The position numbers were made by a program, and so were the translations under genes. A DNA stretch of 49,815 bases from Pseudoluteimonas sp044226035 (GTDB lineage Bacteria; Pseudomonadota; Gammaproteobacteria; Xanthomonadales; Xanthomonadaceae), in assembly GCA_044226035.1 (NCBI GenBank), contig JBGAHT010000015.1, positions 1 through 49,815 on the forward strand, read 5' to 3'. Positions 37,032 to 47,775 of this stretch are shown in pieces. Positions within the stretch are counted from its first letter, which is position 1. Every line of letters begins with the position of its first letter. Below the pieces are notes generated by a model. The model worked only from the letters and a program-made list of their open reading frames with translations, searched no databases and was not told where the DNA came from.

Positions 37032-39977
37032 ATGAAGCTTCGTACCACGCGGCTCGCGGCGTTGCCGTTCGCGATCGTCACCACATTGGCAGGCACCGGC
37101 GTCGCGTTCGCGCAGGACGCGGCCGCGGCCCCGGCGGGCACCGACGCCGACCAGGCCAAGACCCTGGACCGCATTGAGGTCACCGGCTCGCGCATCCGCC
37201 GCGTCGATGCCGAAAACGCCAGCCCGGTCGTGACCATCGACCGCCAGGCGATCGAGAAGACCGGCAAGCTGACCATCGGCGACCTGGTGCAGGAACTGCC
37301 CAACATCGCCGGCGCTGCGACCAATCCGCAGGTGAACAACGGCGGCGGCACCGGCGCCTCGACCGTGGACCTGCGCGGCCTCGGCTCGCAGCGCACCCTG
37401 ATCCTGATCAACGGCCGTCGCGTGGTGCATACCGGCGGCGCGGACGGCGGCGCGGACGTCAACGCGATCCCGGCCTCGGCGGTGGAGCGCATCGAAGTCC
37501 TGACCGTGGGCGCCTCCTCGGTGTACGGTTCGGACGCGATCGCGGGCGTGGTGAACTTCATCATGCGCAAGGATTTCGACGGCATGCAGGCCTCGATCGA
37601 CTACGGCATTTCCAGCCGTCAGGACGGCCAGCGCACGGGCGGTTCGTTCACCTTCGGCCAGACCGGCGAGAAGGGCAACGTCATCGCCGGCGTGAACTAC
37701 AACAAGTTCGACGGCATCCTGTCGGGCGATCGCGACTACTCCAAGGTCGCGACCTACCTCTATGCCGGCTCGGCGTTCAGCGCCGGCGGTTCCAGCCGCA
37801 ACCCGCGCGGTTTCATTTCGCTGCCGGACGACAACCCGACCGCGATCGCGCTTGGCTGCACCACGGTCACGCGCATCCCGGGCGCCTCCGGCGCTTCCAC
37901 GTCGGACTACCGCTGCTACACCGCGAACGACGGTTTCAACTTCCAGGCGGTGAACCTGGTGCAGACGCCGCAGGAGCGCACCAACGCGTTCTTCCTGGCC
38001 AACTACCAGATCGCGGACGACGTCAACGCCTTCCTCGAGGTCTACCACAACAAGACCGCCTCGAATTTCGCCCTTGCCCCGCTGCCGTTCGATGCGCGCA
38101 CCGACGCGGTGACGATCTCGGCCGACAGCTACTACAACCCGTTCGGCGTCGAGTTCGGTCCCAACGGCGAGCCCTTCCGCACCCGCTTCACCTCGCTGGG
38201 CCAGCGCGCGGCATTCAACAACACCACCACCGACCAGGTCGTGGCCGGGCTCGAAGGCTTCCTCGGCGACACCTGGAAGTGGGACGTGGCGCTGAACTAC
38301 GGCCACCAGTCGCTGCTGACCAAGACCAACGGCTACGTCTACTACGCCGGCCTGGCCGATGCGCTGGGCCCTTCGTTCCTGGATCCGGCCGACGGCATCG
38401 TGAAGTGCGGCACCCCGGGCAACGTGATCGCCAACTGCACGCCGGTGAACATCTTCAACATCGAGGATCCGGCCACCATCGCGACCCTGTCCAAGTACAA
38501 CGTCAACCCCTACGGTTCGACCCTGTATGTTTCCAAGGGTTTCGAGGCCAACGCCTCGGGCGAGCTGTTCGACATGCCGGCCGGCGCCGCGCAGCTGGCA
38601 TTCGGCGCGCAGTGGCGCAACGAATACCAGCGCAGCGAAGTCGAATACGTGTCGCTGGCCAACCCGGACGCGACCTGCCAGATCTCGCAGGAAGCCTGCG
38701 CCTCGCCGGTCAAGGGCGGGTTCACCGCGAGCGAGCTGTACGCGGAACTGTTCCTGCCGCTGCTCAAGGACGCGCCGTTCGCCAAGACGCTGAACGTGAC
38801 CCTCGGTACCCGTTACTCGGACTTCGACCTGTTCGGCAACAACACCAGCTCCAAGCTGCAGGTGGAATGGCGTCCGATCGACGACCTGCTGCTGCGCGGC
38901 ACGGTGGCCGAGGTGTTCCGCGCGCCGAGCGTGACCGACCTCTACGCCGGCCCGGCGGGCAATGCGCCGCTGCTCACGGATGTCTGCGTGGGCTATGGCG
39001 CGGACCTGAACCATGACGGCGTGATCGACGACACCAACCCGAACCACGCCGCGGCGTGCGGCGCGGTCACGGGCGCGACCAACATCGACCCCAATACCGG
39101 CATCGAGGACACCGGCCTGAGCCAGTCGACGGGCGTGGTCTCGGGCGCGGCCTACGTCGGCTACGACCTCAAGCCCGAGCAGGGCAAGTCGTTCGACTGG
39201 GGCCTGGTGTACGACCCGAGCTGGTTGCCGGGCTTCTCGGTCAGCCTCGATTACTGGCGCATGTACCTCAACGACACGATCACCAACATCAGCGCGCAGA
39301 TCGTGCTGAACTCCTGCTTCGAGAACGCGGCCAGCGACTTGTGCCGCTTCATCAACCGCTTCAGCGACGGCGAGGTGAACTACATCCGCCAGCCGGCCGT
39401 GAACCTGGGCCGCCTCGACGTGAAGGGCTGGGACGTGGCGCTGCGCTACAAGCTCCCCGACACGGCATGGGGCAGCTGGAGCTTCGGTTTCGACGGCACC
39501 TATGTCGCGCAGTGGGACAACGACACCGACCCGATCAGGAGCGACGACGCGATCGTGCACCTGGCGGGCCACTTCAACAGTTCCTACGGCATGTTCGGCC
39601 GCGTCCGCGCGCGCGCGTTCGCGAACTGGAACAAGGGCGACTGGTCGGCGAGCTGGCGCATCCGCTACATCGGCGCGTTCGACCTGGGCAACGCGGACAT
39701 CAACCAGGGCAGTTCCGCCGACGGCGCGTGCAACCTGGTGAATCGCCCGCAATTCTGCGGGGTGGAGGTGCCCTATGGCTCGACCACCTACCACAGCTTC
39801 AGCGTGACCTACGCGATGCCGAAGATCAATTCGACGATCGAGCTGGGTGTGGACAACGCGTTCGACAAGCAACCGCCCATCGTCTACAACAACAACGTGC
39901 TGAACGCGAACACCGACGTGAACACGTTCGACACGATCGGTCGCTATTTCTTCGGCCGCTACACCGTCAAGTTCTGA
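37032..39977 (+). CDS. TonB-dependent outer-membrane receptor (second of two)
   Basis: This is a 981-residue receptor. It has a signal peptide (about 1-27, ending AFA), a TonB-box-like TLDRIEVTGSRIRR (44-57), and a plug with VDLRGLGSQRTLILINGRRV and YGSDAIAGVVNFIMRKDF. A large barrel ends in RYFFGRYTVKF, the aromatic C-terminus used by the BAM machinery. An extracellular-loop segment has a Ca-loop-like D-x-N-x-D-G-x-I-D-D sequence starting at D658. It has no signalling domain. The AraC gene 77 bp upstream is the likely regulator. It differs from the first receptor in the barrel, so the two probably take different substrates. Confidence 0.94.
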   Translation: MKLRTTRLAALPFAIVTTLAGTGVAFAQDAAAAPAGTDADQAKTLDRIEVTGSRIRRVDAENASPVVTIDRQAIEKTGKLTIGDLVQELPNIAGAATNPQVNNGGGTGASTVDLRGLGSQRTLILINGRRVVHTGGADGGADVNAIPASAVERIEVLTVGASSVYGSDAIAGVVNFIMRKDFDGMQASIDYGISSRQDGQRTGGSFTFGQTGEKGNVIAGVNYNKFDGILSGDRDYSKVATYLYAGSAFSAGGSSRNPRGFISLPDDNPTAIALGCTTVTRIPGASGASTSDYRCYTANDGFNFQAVNLVQTPQERTNAFFLANYQIADDVNAFLEVYHNKTASNFALAPLPFDARTDAVTISADSYYNPFGVEFGPNGEPFRTRFTSLGQRAAFNNTTTDQVVAGLEGFLGDTWKWDVALNYGHQSLLTKTNGYVYYAGLADALGPSFLDPADGIVKCGTPGNVIANCTPVNIFNIEDPATIATLSKYNVNPYGSTLYVSKGFEANASGELFDMPAGAAQLAFGAQWRNEYQRSEVEYVSLANPDATCQISQEACASPVKGGFTASELYAELFLPLLKDAPFAKTLNVTLGTRYSDFDLFGNNTSSKLQVEWRPIDDLLLRGTVAEVFRAPSVTDLYAGPAGNAPLLTDVCVGYGADLNHDGVIDDTNPNHAAACGAVTGATNIDPNTGIEDTGLSQSTGVVSGAAYVGYDLKPEQGKSFDWGLVYDPSWLPGFSVSLDYWRMYLNDTITNISAQIVLNSCFENAASDLCRFINRFSDGEVNYIRQPAVNLGRLDVKGWDVALRYKLPDTAWGSWSFGFDGTYVAQWDNDTDPIRSDDAIVHLAGHFNSSYGMFGRVRARAFANWNKGDWSASWRIRYIGAFDLGNADINQGSSADGACNLVNRPQFCGVEVPYGSTTYHSFSVTYAMPKINSTIELGVDNAFDKQPPIVYNNNVLNANTDVNTFDTIGRYFFGRYTVKF

Positions 39978-40046
39978 TGCGCGGGGCCGCGCGGGAACGC
40001 GCGGCCTTCCGCAACCGTTGCATCGCCGGGGAGATCCCCGGGAATC

Positions 40047-40076
40047 GCGCCCCACTCCCCCGGGGCGCTTTTTTTT
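40047..40076 (+). terminator. Rho-independent terminator of the second receptor gene
   Basis: GCGCCCC (40047-40053) pairs with GGGGCGC (40062-40068), followed by eight Ts. The stem is GC-rich and the T-run is on the plus strand. Confidence 0.9.
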
Positions 40077-40094
40077 GCGCGGGTCCGCGCCCGC

Positions 40095-40643
40095 TCAGAA
40101 CTTCGGCTTTTCCGCCGTCGCCTCGTAGCGTTCGATCGATTCGGACAGCACCCGGCGCGCTTCGTCGCGTCCGCCCCAGCCGTCGAGCTTGACCCACTTG
40201 CCGGCTTCCAGGTCCTTGTAGTGCTCGAAGAAGTAGCCGATGCGGTCGAGCCAGTGCCTGGGCACGTCGTCGATGTGCCGCATGTGGGCGTAGCCGGGGA
40301 ACACCTTGTCGATCGGCACGGCGAGGATCTTCTCGTCGCTGCCGGCCTCGTCGACCATGCGCAGCACGCCGACCGGGCGCACGCGGATGACCGAGCCGGG
40401 GATCAGCGCCAGCGGCATCAGCACCAGCACGTCGGCCGGGTCGCCGTCGCCGCACAGGGTGTGCGGCACGTAGCCGTAGTTGCAGGGGTAGCGCATCGGC
40501 GTGGACAGCACGCGGTCGACGAAGATCGCGCCCGAGGCCTTGTCGACCTCGTACTTGACCGGTTCGGCGTCCTTCGGGATCTCGATGACGACGTTGATTT
40601 CTTCCGGCGGGTTGTTGCCGGTGGGGACGAGGTCCAGGCCCAT
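40095..40643 (-). CDS. ppa: Inorganic pyrophosphatase, soluble (family I)
   Basis: The 182-residue enzyme hydrolyses PPi to 2 Pi in the cytosol. The family I signature DGDPADVLVLM (with the metal-binding aspartates) follows YPCNYGYVPHTLCG. Other conserved parts are INVVIEIPKDAEPVKYEVDK at the N-terminus and IGYFFEHYKDLEAGKWVKLDGW near the end. Length is normal (E. coli 176). The ATG at 40643 starts the homology. It is the first of four PPi/adenylate genes in this part of the window. It converges with the receptor gene upstream and is divergent from the sigma factor gene. Confidence 0.95.
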   Translation of the reverse strand: MGLDLVPTGNNPPEEINVVIEIPKDAEPVKYEVDKASGAIFVDRVLSTPMRYPCNYGYVPHTLCGDGDPADVLVLMPLALIPGSVIRVRPVGVLRMVDEAGSDEKILAVPIDKVFPGYAHMRHIDDVPRHWLDRIGYFFEHYKDLEAGKWVKLDGWGGRDEARRVLSESIERYEATAEKPKF

Positions 40644-40798
40644 TGCGTGCTGCTCCGACGTGCTGGCGCGGGCCCGTGTGGCCCGGCGGGGTGGGGGCGC
40701 GCATTCTACCCGCAGCCGATCCGAGCCTTCCGCCCAACGCCGGCGGGAACCTCGCGGGCGCTGGCGCATCGGATGGGATGTGGACGGGAGGAACCGCG

Positions 40799-41572
40799 AT
40801 GGCGGGGATCGGGACGGCGGCGGACATCGATTTCGACGAACTGGGCGAAGCCGCGCTGGTGGAACTGGCCCGTGGCGGCCGGCGCGAGGCCTTCCTGCAG
40901 GTCGTCCGGCGCTGCAACCAGCGCCTGTTCCGGATCGCGCGCGGCGTGGTCCACGACGACGCCGAAGCCGAGGACGTGGTGCAGGCCGCCTATGTCGATG
41001 CCTTCGAGCACCTGGACGGATTCCGCGGCGACGCCTCGGTGCTGACCTGGCTCACCCGGATCGTGCTGAACGAGGCGCGCGGACGCCTGCGCGCGCGCCG
41101 CCCGACGGTGGACGTGGAGCAGATCGAGGCCGCGCAGGGCGAGGCCGGGCGCGTGTTGGCTTTCCCCGGCCGCTTCGGCAGCGAGGATCCCGTGGCCAGC
41201 GCGGCGCGGCGCGAGATCCGCCGGCTGCTCGAACGCGCGATCGACGACCTGCCCGAGCACTACCGCCTGGTGTTCCTCATGCGCGAAGTCGAGGAATGCA
41301 CGGTCGAGGAAACCGCCGAATGCCTCGGCCTGCGCCCCGAGACCGTGAAGACCCGGCTGCATCGCGCGCGCCGCCAGTTGCGCGCGGCGCTGCAGGACGC
41401 GCTCGCGCCCGCACTGACCGATGCCTTCCCCTTCCTCGGCGCGCGTTGCGATCGCATCGCCGCGACCGTCATCGCCCGCCTCGAAGCCCGCGGACGCCTC
41501 TCCCACGTCGCTCCATCCGCGCCATCACCGCCCGCACCATCGCCATCAACAGAAGGGGAATCGCCATGCTGA
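40799..41572 (+). CDS. RNA polymerase ECF-type sigma factor
   Basis: This is a 257-residue sigma factor. Sigma region 2 is FLQVVRRCNQRLFRIARGVVHDDAEAEDVVQAAYVDAFEHLDGFRG. Region 4 is LPEHYRLVFLMREVEECTVEETAECLGLRPETVKTRLHRARRQLR. After region 4 comes an unusual tail of about 60 residues with FPFLGARCDRIAATVIARLEARG, seen in a subgroup of ECF factors, and a Pro/Ser-rich end. GGGAGGA lies 6 nt before the ATG. It overlaps the next gene by 7 nt. No anti-sigma factor with a zinc finger is found next to it. Confidence 0.88.
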   Translation: MAGIGTAADIDFDELGEAALVELARGGRREAFLQVVRRCNQRLFRIARGVVHDDAEAEDVVQAAYVDAFEHLDGFRGDASVLTWLTRIVLNEARGRLRARRPTVDVEQIEAAQGEAGRVLAFPGRFGSEDPVASAARREIRRLLERAIDDLPEHYRLVFLMREVEECTVEETAECLGLRPETVKTRLHRARRQLRAALQDALAPALTDAFPFLGARCDRIAATVIARLEARGRLSHVAPSAPSPPAPSPSTEGESPC

Positions 41573-41910
41573 CCTACGCACTGATCGTCTTCGCCGTCGC
41601 CGCGCTCGGCGGCCTCGTCCTCGCCTCCAGCGTGCTGCGCGGCAAGCTCGCGCCGTGGGCGCTGTCGATCCTGCACGCGCTGCTCGGCGCGACCGGGCTG
41701 GTGTTGCTGCTGCTCGGCGTGATGGGCGGTTCCGGCGCCGGGCGCGCGGTCGCCGCGCTCGGCCTGCTCGTGGTCGCGGCGCTGGGCGGCTTCTACCTGG
41801 CTTCGATCCACGCGCGCAAGGCCGTCGCGCCGAAGGCGGTGGTGTTCATCCACGCCGGCGTCGCGGTGACCGGCTTCCTGGTGCTGCTGTCTGCGGTGCT
41901 CGCGCTGTGA
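41566..41910 (+). CDS. Small four-helix membrane protein
   Basis: This 114-residue protein is almost entirely hydrophobic, with about four transmembrane helices (residues 2-20, 32-52, 60-80, 90-112). AGAAGGGGA precedes the ATG at 41566. It overlaps the sigma factor gene by 7 nt and the next gene by 4 nt, so all three are probably cotranslated. I do not recognise a named family. It could sense or respond to the stress signal controlling the sigma factor. Confidence 0.75.
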   Translation: MLTYALIVFAVAALGGLVLASSVLRGKLAPWALSILHALLGATGLVLLLLGVMGGSGAGRAVAALGLLVVAALGGFYLASIHARKAVAPKAVVFIHAGVAVTGFLVLLSAVLAL

Positions 41911-42335
41911 GCCATCCGCTGCATCCGGCGCTGGTGCATTTCCCGGTCGCGGGCTGGTCGCTGGCCACCGCCGCGGATGTCGCCTCGCTGTGGCTGGGCG
42001 AACCGGCCTGGCGCTTCGCCGCGGTGCTGATGGCCATCGGCTGCGTCGCCGCGCTCGCGGCGATGGCGGCGGGCTTGTGGGAATTCGCCAAGCTGCGCGA
42101 CGGCAATCGCGCATTGCCGGTCGCGAACCGGCACATGCTGTGCGCGCTGGCGGCGTTCTGCGCGTACGCGACCAGCCTGCTGCTGCGCTACGGCCAGCAC
42201 GCGTTGCATGCGCCGGCAACGCCGGCGCTGGCGGCGAGCATCGTCGGCTTCGTGCTGCTCGGCGCGACCGGCTGGCTCGGCGGGCAGCTGGTGTACGCGC
42301 ACGGCGTCGGCGTCTCGCGCGATTCCGCGCAATGA
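41907..42335 (+). CDS. DUF2231-type membrane protein
   Basis: The 142-residue protein begins with the DUF2231 pattern HPLHPALVHFPVAGW and has four or so transmembrane helices, with GATGWLGGQLVYAHGVGV in the last third. DUF2231 proteins are often linked to heme or quinone-dependent processes, but the function is not established. The start is GTG at 41907, which overlaps the previous stop (GTGA). It is followed by a bidirectional terminator. It forms one operon with the ECF sigma factor and the small membrane protein. Confidence 0.82.
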   Translation: MSHPLHPALVHFPVAGWSLATAADVASLWLGEPAWRFAAVLMAIGCVAALAAMAAGLWEFAKLRDGNRALPVANRHMLCALAAFCAYATSLLLRYGQHALHAPATPALAASIVGFVLLGATGWLGGQLVYAHGVGVSRDSAQ

Positions 42336-42366
42336 AAAACGGCGGCCTTGCGGCCGCCGTTGTTTC
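42335..42366. terminator. Bidirectional terminator
   Basis: The stem ACGGCGGCC (42339-42347) with GGCCGCCGT (42352-42360) has a TTGC loop. AAAAA lies on the left and TTGTTT on the right, so it can stop transcription of the DUF2231 gene (+) and of hppA (-). Both stops lie within 50 bp. Confidence 0.85.
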
Positions 42367-42386
42367 TGCATCCATCGCGGCAGCGC

Positions 42387-44852
<2,466 letters not shown>

Positions 44853-44981
44853 GAACTACCTCTCCCCGTGGATGCACGCAATCCTGCGACTATCGCACAG
44901 GGCCGGGGTACGGGGAACGGCGTCGGCGGGGGTTCAGGCATCGCGTGCCAGCCTGCGGCCCTCTCTGACCGGAGCGGTTCG

Positions 44982-45494
44982 ATGCGAGGATCCTGGATGT
45001 TGGCCTGCGCCCTGGCGGCGGCACTGCCCGCGCTGGCCGCCGACCCGGTGCCGGAAATCCACCGCGACCCGGCCACCCCGCAGGCGCCGGGGGTGCTCCA
45101 CACCCTGCGCCAGATCCCGGAGGCCTGCGCCCGCATCCAGGGCCGCTTCACCGGCGACCCGGCCGATCCCTACAAATTCGAACTGGTTCGCACCAGCCCG
45201 AACTGCGCGCCGCGGGCGAAGCTGGAGGACGCGGCCAAGGCGAAGCCGAGCGAGGCCGGCGGCTGGAAGTTCAACGACCTCGTGCGCGTGCCCTCGACCC
45301 AGTGCGCCACCCAGTTCGCGGTCGTGCGGGTCTGGCGCAAGCCCTCGAGCGCGGCGGTGCCGCCCAAGCTCGACGCACAGGGCAAGGCGCGTTTGTACCT
45401 CAAGGACATGACCGCGGCGGCGAAAGCCGGCCAGCTCAATGCGATCCCGGAGTACGCCGTGTCCACCGCGATCGAGGGCACGGCCTGCCCCTGA
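44982..45494 (+). CDS. Secreted hypothetical protein
   Basis: The 170-residue protein has a signal peptide (about 1-20, ending ALAA) and four cysteines in the mature part. GGAG (44971-44974) lies 7 nt before the ATG at 44982, and ATG 44997 is an alternative. The text PGVLHTLRQIPEACARIQGRFTGDPADPYKFELVRTSPNCAPRA has no family I can name. It is placed between the divergent hppA gene and the yggU-pfp genes, and is probably periplasmic. Confidence 0.65.
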   Translation: MRGSWMLACALAAALPALAADPVPEIHRDPATPQAPGVLHTLRQIPEACARIQGRFTGDPADPYKFELVRTSPNCAPRAKLEDAAKAKPSEAGGWKFNDLVRVPSTQCATQFAVVRVWRKPSSAAVPPKLDAQGKARLYLKDMTAAAKAGQLNAIPEYAVSTAIEGTACP

Positions 45495-45509
45495 TGCCGG
45501 CCTCGGCGC

Positions 45510-45749
45510 TCAATCGGCGATCCGCACCCGCTTGATCCGCGCGCCGGCGCCGGTGGCGATGTCGACCGCCGATTTCGCGCAACCGAATTCGCGCGCCACC
45601 AGCGCGATCAGTTCCGCGTTGGCCTTGCCATCCACCGGCGGCGATTTCAGCTGCGCCAGCCAGCTGCCGTCGGCTTGTCGTTCGAACGACGATTGCCGCG
45701 CGTTCGGCTTCACCTTCACCAGCAAGGTTCGTGCGCGCGTCGCGCTCAT
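45510..45749 (-). CDS. YggU/DUF167 family protein
   Basis: This is a 79-residue protein with the DUF167 core VKVKPNARQSSFE and SPPVDGKANAELIALVAREFG. Its function is unknown, but it is widespread. Its start overlaps the pfp stop (ATGA), so the two genes are translationally coupled on the minus strand. The E. coli protein is similar in length (about 96). Confidence 0.88.
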   Translation of the reverse strand: MSATRARTLLVKVKPNARQSSFERQADGSWLAQLKSPPVDGKANAELIALVAREFGCAKSAVDIATGAGARIKRVRIAD

Positions 45750-47002
45750 CCGGCCCAGGCCGGAAGCTTCCTGCGCACCAGCGCGAGCCTGGGTTCGACG
45801 TAGAGCGGCAACCCGTCCTTGCCGTACGGCGGCGGCGCCTCGCCGGCGACCAGCGGCGACAGGTAGCGGCGCGCGGCCGCGGTGATGCCGTAGCCGTCCT
45901 TGCGGATGAAGTTCGCCGGCATCTTCCTCTCGTGGTTGGCGATCTTCGCCAGCGGCGCGATGTCGACGTGCCAGCGATACGGCGCGTCCGCGCTGCGCAC
46001 GATCACCGGCATCACCGCGTTCTGCCCGGCCAGCGCCGATGCCACCGCGGCGCGGCCGACCGCCAGCGCCTGCTCGAGGTCGGTCTTCGACGCGATGTGG
46101 CGCGCCGAACGCTGCAGGTAGTCGGGCAGGGTCCAGTGCACCTTGTAACCCAGCGCGTCCTTGACCCGGCCGGCGAGGTGCGCGGCCACGCCGCCGAGCT
46201 GGGTATGGCCGAAGGAATCGGTGCCGCCGCCGGCGTCGGCGACGAACTTGCCGTCGGCGGTGCGGATGCCCTCGCTGGCCGCCACCACGCAATAGCCGAC
46301 GCGCTTGACCACCGCATCGACCCGGGCGAGGAAATCGGCTTCGTCGTAGGCGCGCTCCGGGAACAGGATGAGGTGCGGGGCGTCGTCCTTGCCCTCGCCG
46401 GCGAGGCCCGCCGCCGCGGCGAGCCAGCCGGCATGCCGGCCCATCGCCTCGTACACGAATACCTTGGTCGAGGTGTCGGCCATCGCCGCCACGTCCAGCG
46501 CGCATTCGCGCAGCGAGACCGCGGTGTATTTCGCCGCCGAGCCGAAGCCGGGGCAGCAGTCGGTCACCGCGAGGTCGTTGTCGACCGTCTTCGGCACGCC
46601 CACGCAGGTGAGCGGGTAGTCGTACTCGGCCGCGAGTTGCGAGACCTTGAGCGCGGTATCGGCCGAATCGTTGCCGCCGTTGTAGAGGAACCAGCGCACG
46701 TCGTGGGCGCGGAACACCGCGAGCAGGCGTTCGTACTTCGCCCGGTCCGCGTCCAGCGATTTCAGCTTGACCCGGCAGCTGCCGAAGGCGCCGCCGGGCG
46801 TGTGCGCCAGCGCGCGCACTTCCCCGGCGGACAGGCCGGTGGTGTCGACCAGTTCCTCGCGCAGCGCGCCGAGGATGCCGTTGCGCGCCGCGAGGACGCG
46901 GACCTTGCCCGCGCGCGCGGCCTGGATGACGGCGGACGCGGTGGCGTTGATCACCGCGGTGACGCCGCCCGACTGGGCGTAAAGCAGGGTACCGGTCGCC
47001 AT
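45746..47002 (-). CDS. pfp: PPi-dependent 6-phosphofructokinase
   Basis: This 418-residue PFK uses PPi, not ATP. The residue after GGN is Asp112 (YNGGNDSAD), where ATP-PFKs have Gly, and Lys138 in VPKTVDNDLA replaces the Gly of the ATP enzymes. These two positions define PPi-PFK. It interconverts fructose 6-phosphate and fructose 1,6-bisphosphate reversibly, so it can serve glycolysis or gluconeogenesis. The Xanthomonas enzyme is known to be PPi-dependent. The gene is coupled to yggU and divergent from adk (115 bp), and close to hppA and ppa, which use PPi too. Start ATG 47002 gives MATGTLLYAQSGG, the family N-terminus. Confidence 0.93.
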   Translation of the reverse strand: MATGTLLYAQSGGVTAVINATASAVIQAARAGKVRVLAARNGILGALREELVDTTGLSAGEVRALAHTPGGAFGSCRVKLKSLDADRAKYERLLAVFRAHDVRWFLYNGGNDSADTALKVSQLAAEYDYPLTCVGVPKTVDNDLAVTDCCPGFGSAAKYTAVSLRECALDVAAMADTSTKVFVYEAMGRHAGWLAAAAGLAGEGKDDAPHLILFPERAYDEADFLARVDAVVKRVGYCVVAASEGIRTADGKFVADAGGGTDSFGHTQLGGVAAHLAGRVKDALGYKVHWTLPDYLQRSARHIASKTDLEQALAVGRAAVASALAGQNAVMPVIVRSADAPYRWHVDIAPLAKIANHERKMPANFIRKDGYGITAAARRYLSPLVAGEAPPPYGKDGLPLYVEPRLALVRRKLPAWAG

Positions 47003-47117
47003 GGGATTGGGCTTTTTTTGCGGGGGGCGGGATAGGGTAAGCTGGCCGCATCCTGCGGGAGGGCAGTGTAGCGCCGGCCCGCAACCGGGTTTCAGCCATG
47101 TTTTCTGGAGCGACACG

Positions 47118-47696
47118 ATGCGACTGCTGCTGTTGGGTGCGCCCGGCTCGGGCAAGGGCACCCAGGCCGCTCGGCTCAAGGATTCCCTCGGGGTTCCGCA
47201 TATTTCCACCGGCGACCTGCTGCGCGCGGAAGTCGCCGCCGGCAGCAAGCTCGGCCTCGAGGCCAGGGAAGTGATGGCCCGCGGCGAACTGGTCAGCGAC
47301 GCCATCCTGCTCGGCATGCTCGAGGACCGCTTCTCGCGCGCCGACACCGCCAACGGCTTCATCCTCGACGGCTATCCGCGCAACCTCGCCCAGGCCGCGG
47401 CGCTGGATGCGCTGCTCGCGCGCATCGGCCGGCCGATGGATTTCGCGGTGCAGCTCGAAGTCCCGTCCGAACTGCTGGTCGAGCGCATCGCCGGCCGCGC
47501 CAAGGCCGAGGGCCGCGCCGACGACAACCCCGATTCGGTGCGCAAGCGCCTGCAGGTGTATGCGGACCAGACCGCGCCGGTGATCGATTTCTACCGCCAG
47601 CACGGCCAGCTGACCGTGGTCGATGGCGTCGGCGGACTGGACGAGGTGTTCACCCGCATCCTCGAGGCGATTTCGCCCGGCCGCGACGTCGGTTGA
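47118..47696 (+). CDS. adk: Adenylate kinase (short type)
   Basis: The 192-residue enzyme interconverts ATP + AMP with 2 ADP. It has the P-loop GAPGSGKGTQAARL, the AMP site around ISTGDLLRAEVAAGSKLG, and the FILDGYPRNLAQAAALD motif. It lacks the long zinc LID and is a short-form AK. GGAG lies 7 nt before the ATG at 47118. The longer upstream frame lies over the pfp promoter. Divergent to pfp, it completes a set of adenylate and PPi enzymes. A REP element follows. Confidence 0.95.
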   Translation: MRLLLLGAPGSGKGTQAARLKDSLGVPHISTGDLLRAEVAAGSKLGLEAREVMARGELVSDAILLGMLEDRFSRADTANGFILDGYPRNLAQAAALDALLARIGRPMDFAVQLEVPSELLVERIAGRAKAEGRADDNPDSVRKRLQVYADQTAPVIDFYRQHGQLTVVDGVGGLDEVFTRILEAISPGRDVG

Positions 47697-47699
47697 GCC

Positions 47700-47762
47700 G
47701 TAGGAGCGCCCTCGGGCGCGACTGCTTGCCGCAATGCCGGTCGCGCCCGAGGGCGCTCCTAC
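47700..47762. repeat. Perfect 23-bp REP inverted repeat
   Basis: GTAGGAGCGCCCTCGGGCGC plus GAC (47700-47722) is a perfect inverted copy of 47740-47762, with a 17-nt loop. It lies in the 79-bp gap between adk and mpl. It is the same class as the 6317-6388 element, though the arm sequence differs. Confidence 0.9.
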
Positions 47763-47765
47763 AAT
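47760..47765 (+). promoter_or_regulatory. -10 element of a probable mpl promoter
   Basis: TACAAT starts with the last three bases of the REP arm and ends 10 nt before the ATG at 47776. It would give a transcript start 3-4 nt before that ATG. Confidence 0.4.
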
Positions 47766-47775
47766 GAAGCGAAGC

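Noticed and set aside
36999..40055. Long minus-strand frame opposite the second TonB receptor
   Set aside because: Same reasons as for the first receptor. It is a shadow frame.
45746..47002. ATP-dependent PFK (pfkA)
   Set aside because: Asp112 and Lys138 are the marks of PPi-dependent enzymes. ATP-dependent ones have Gly at both places.
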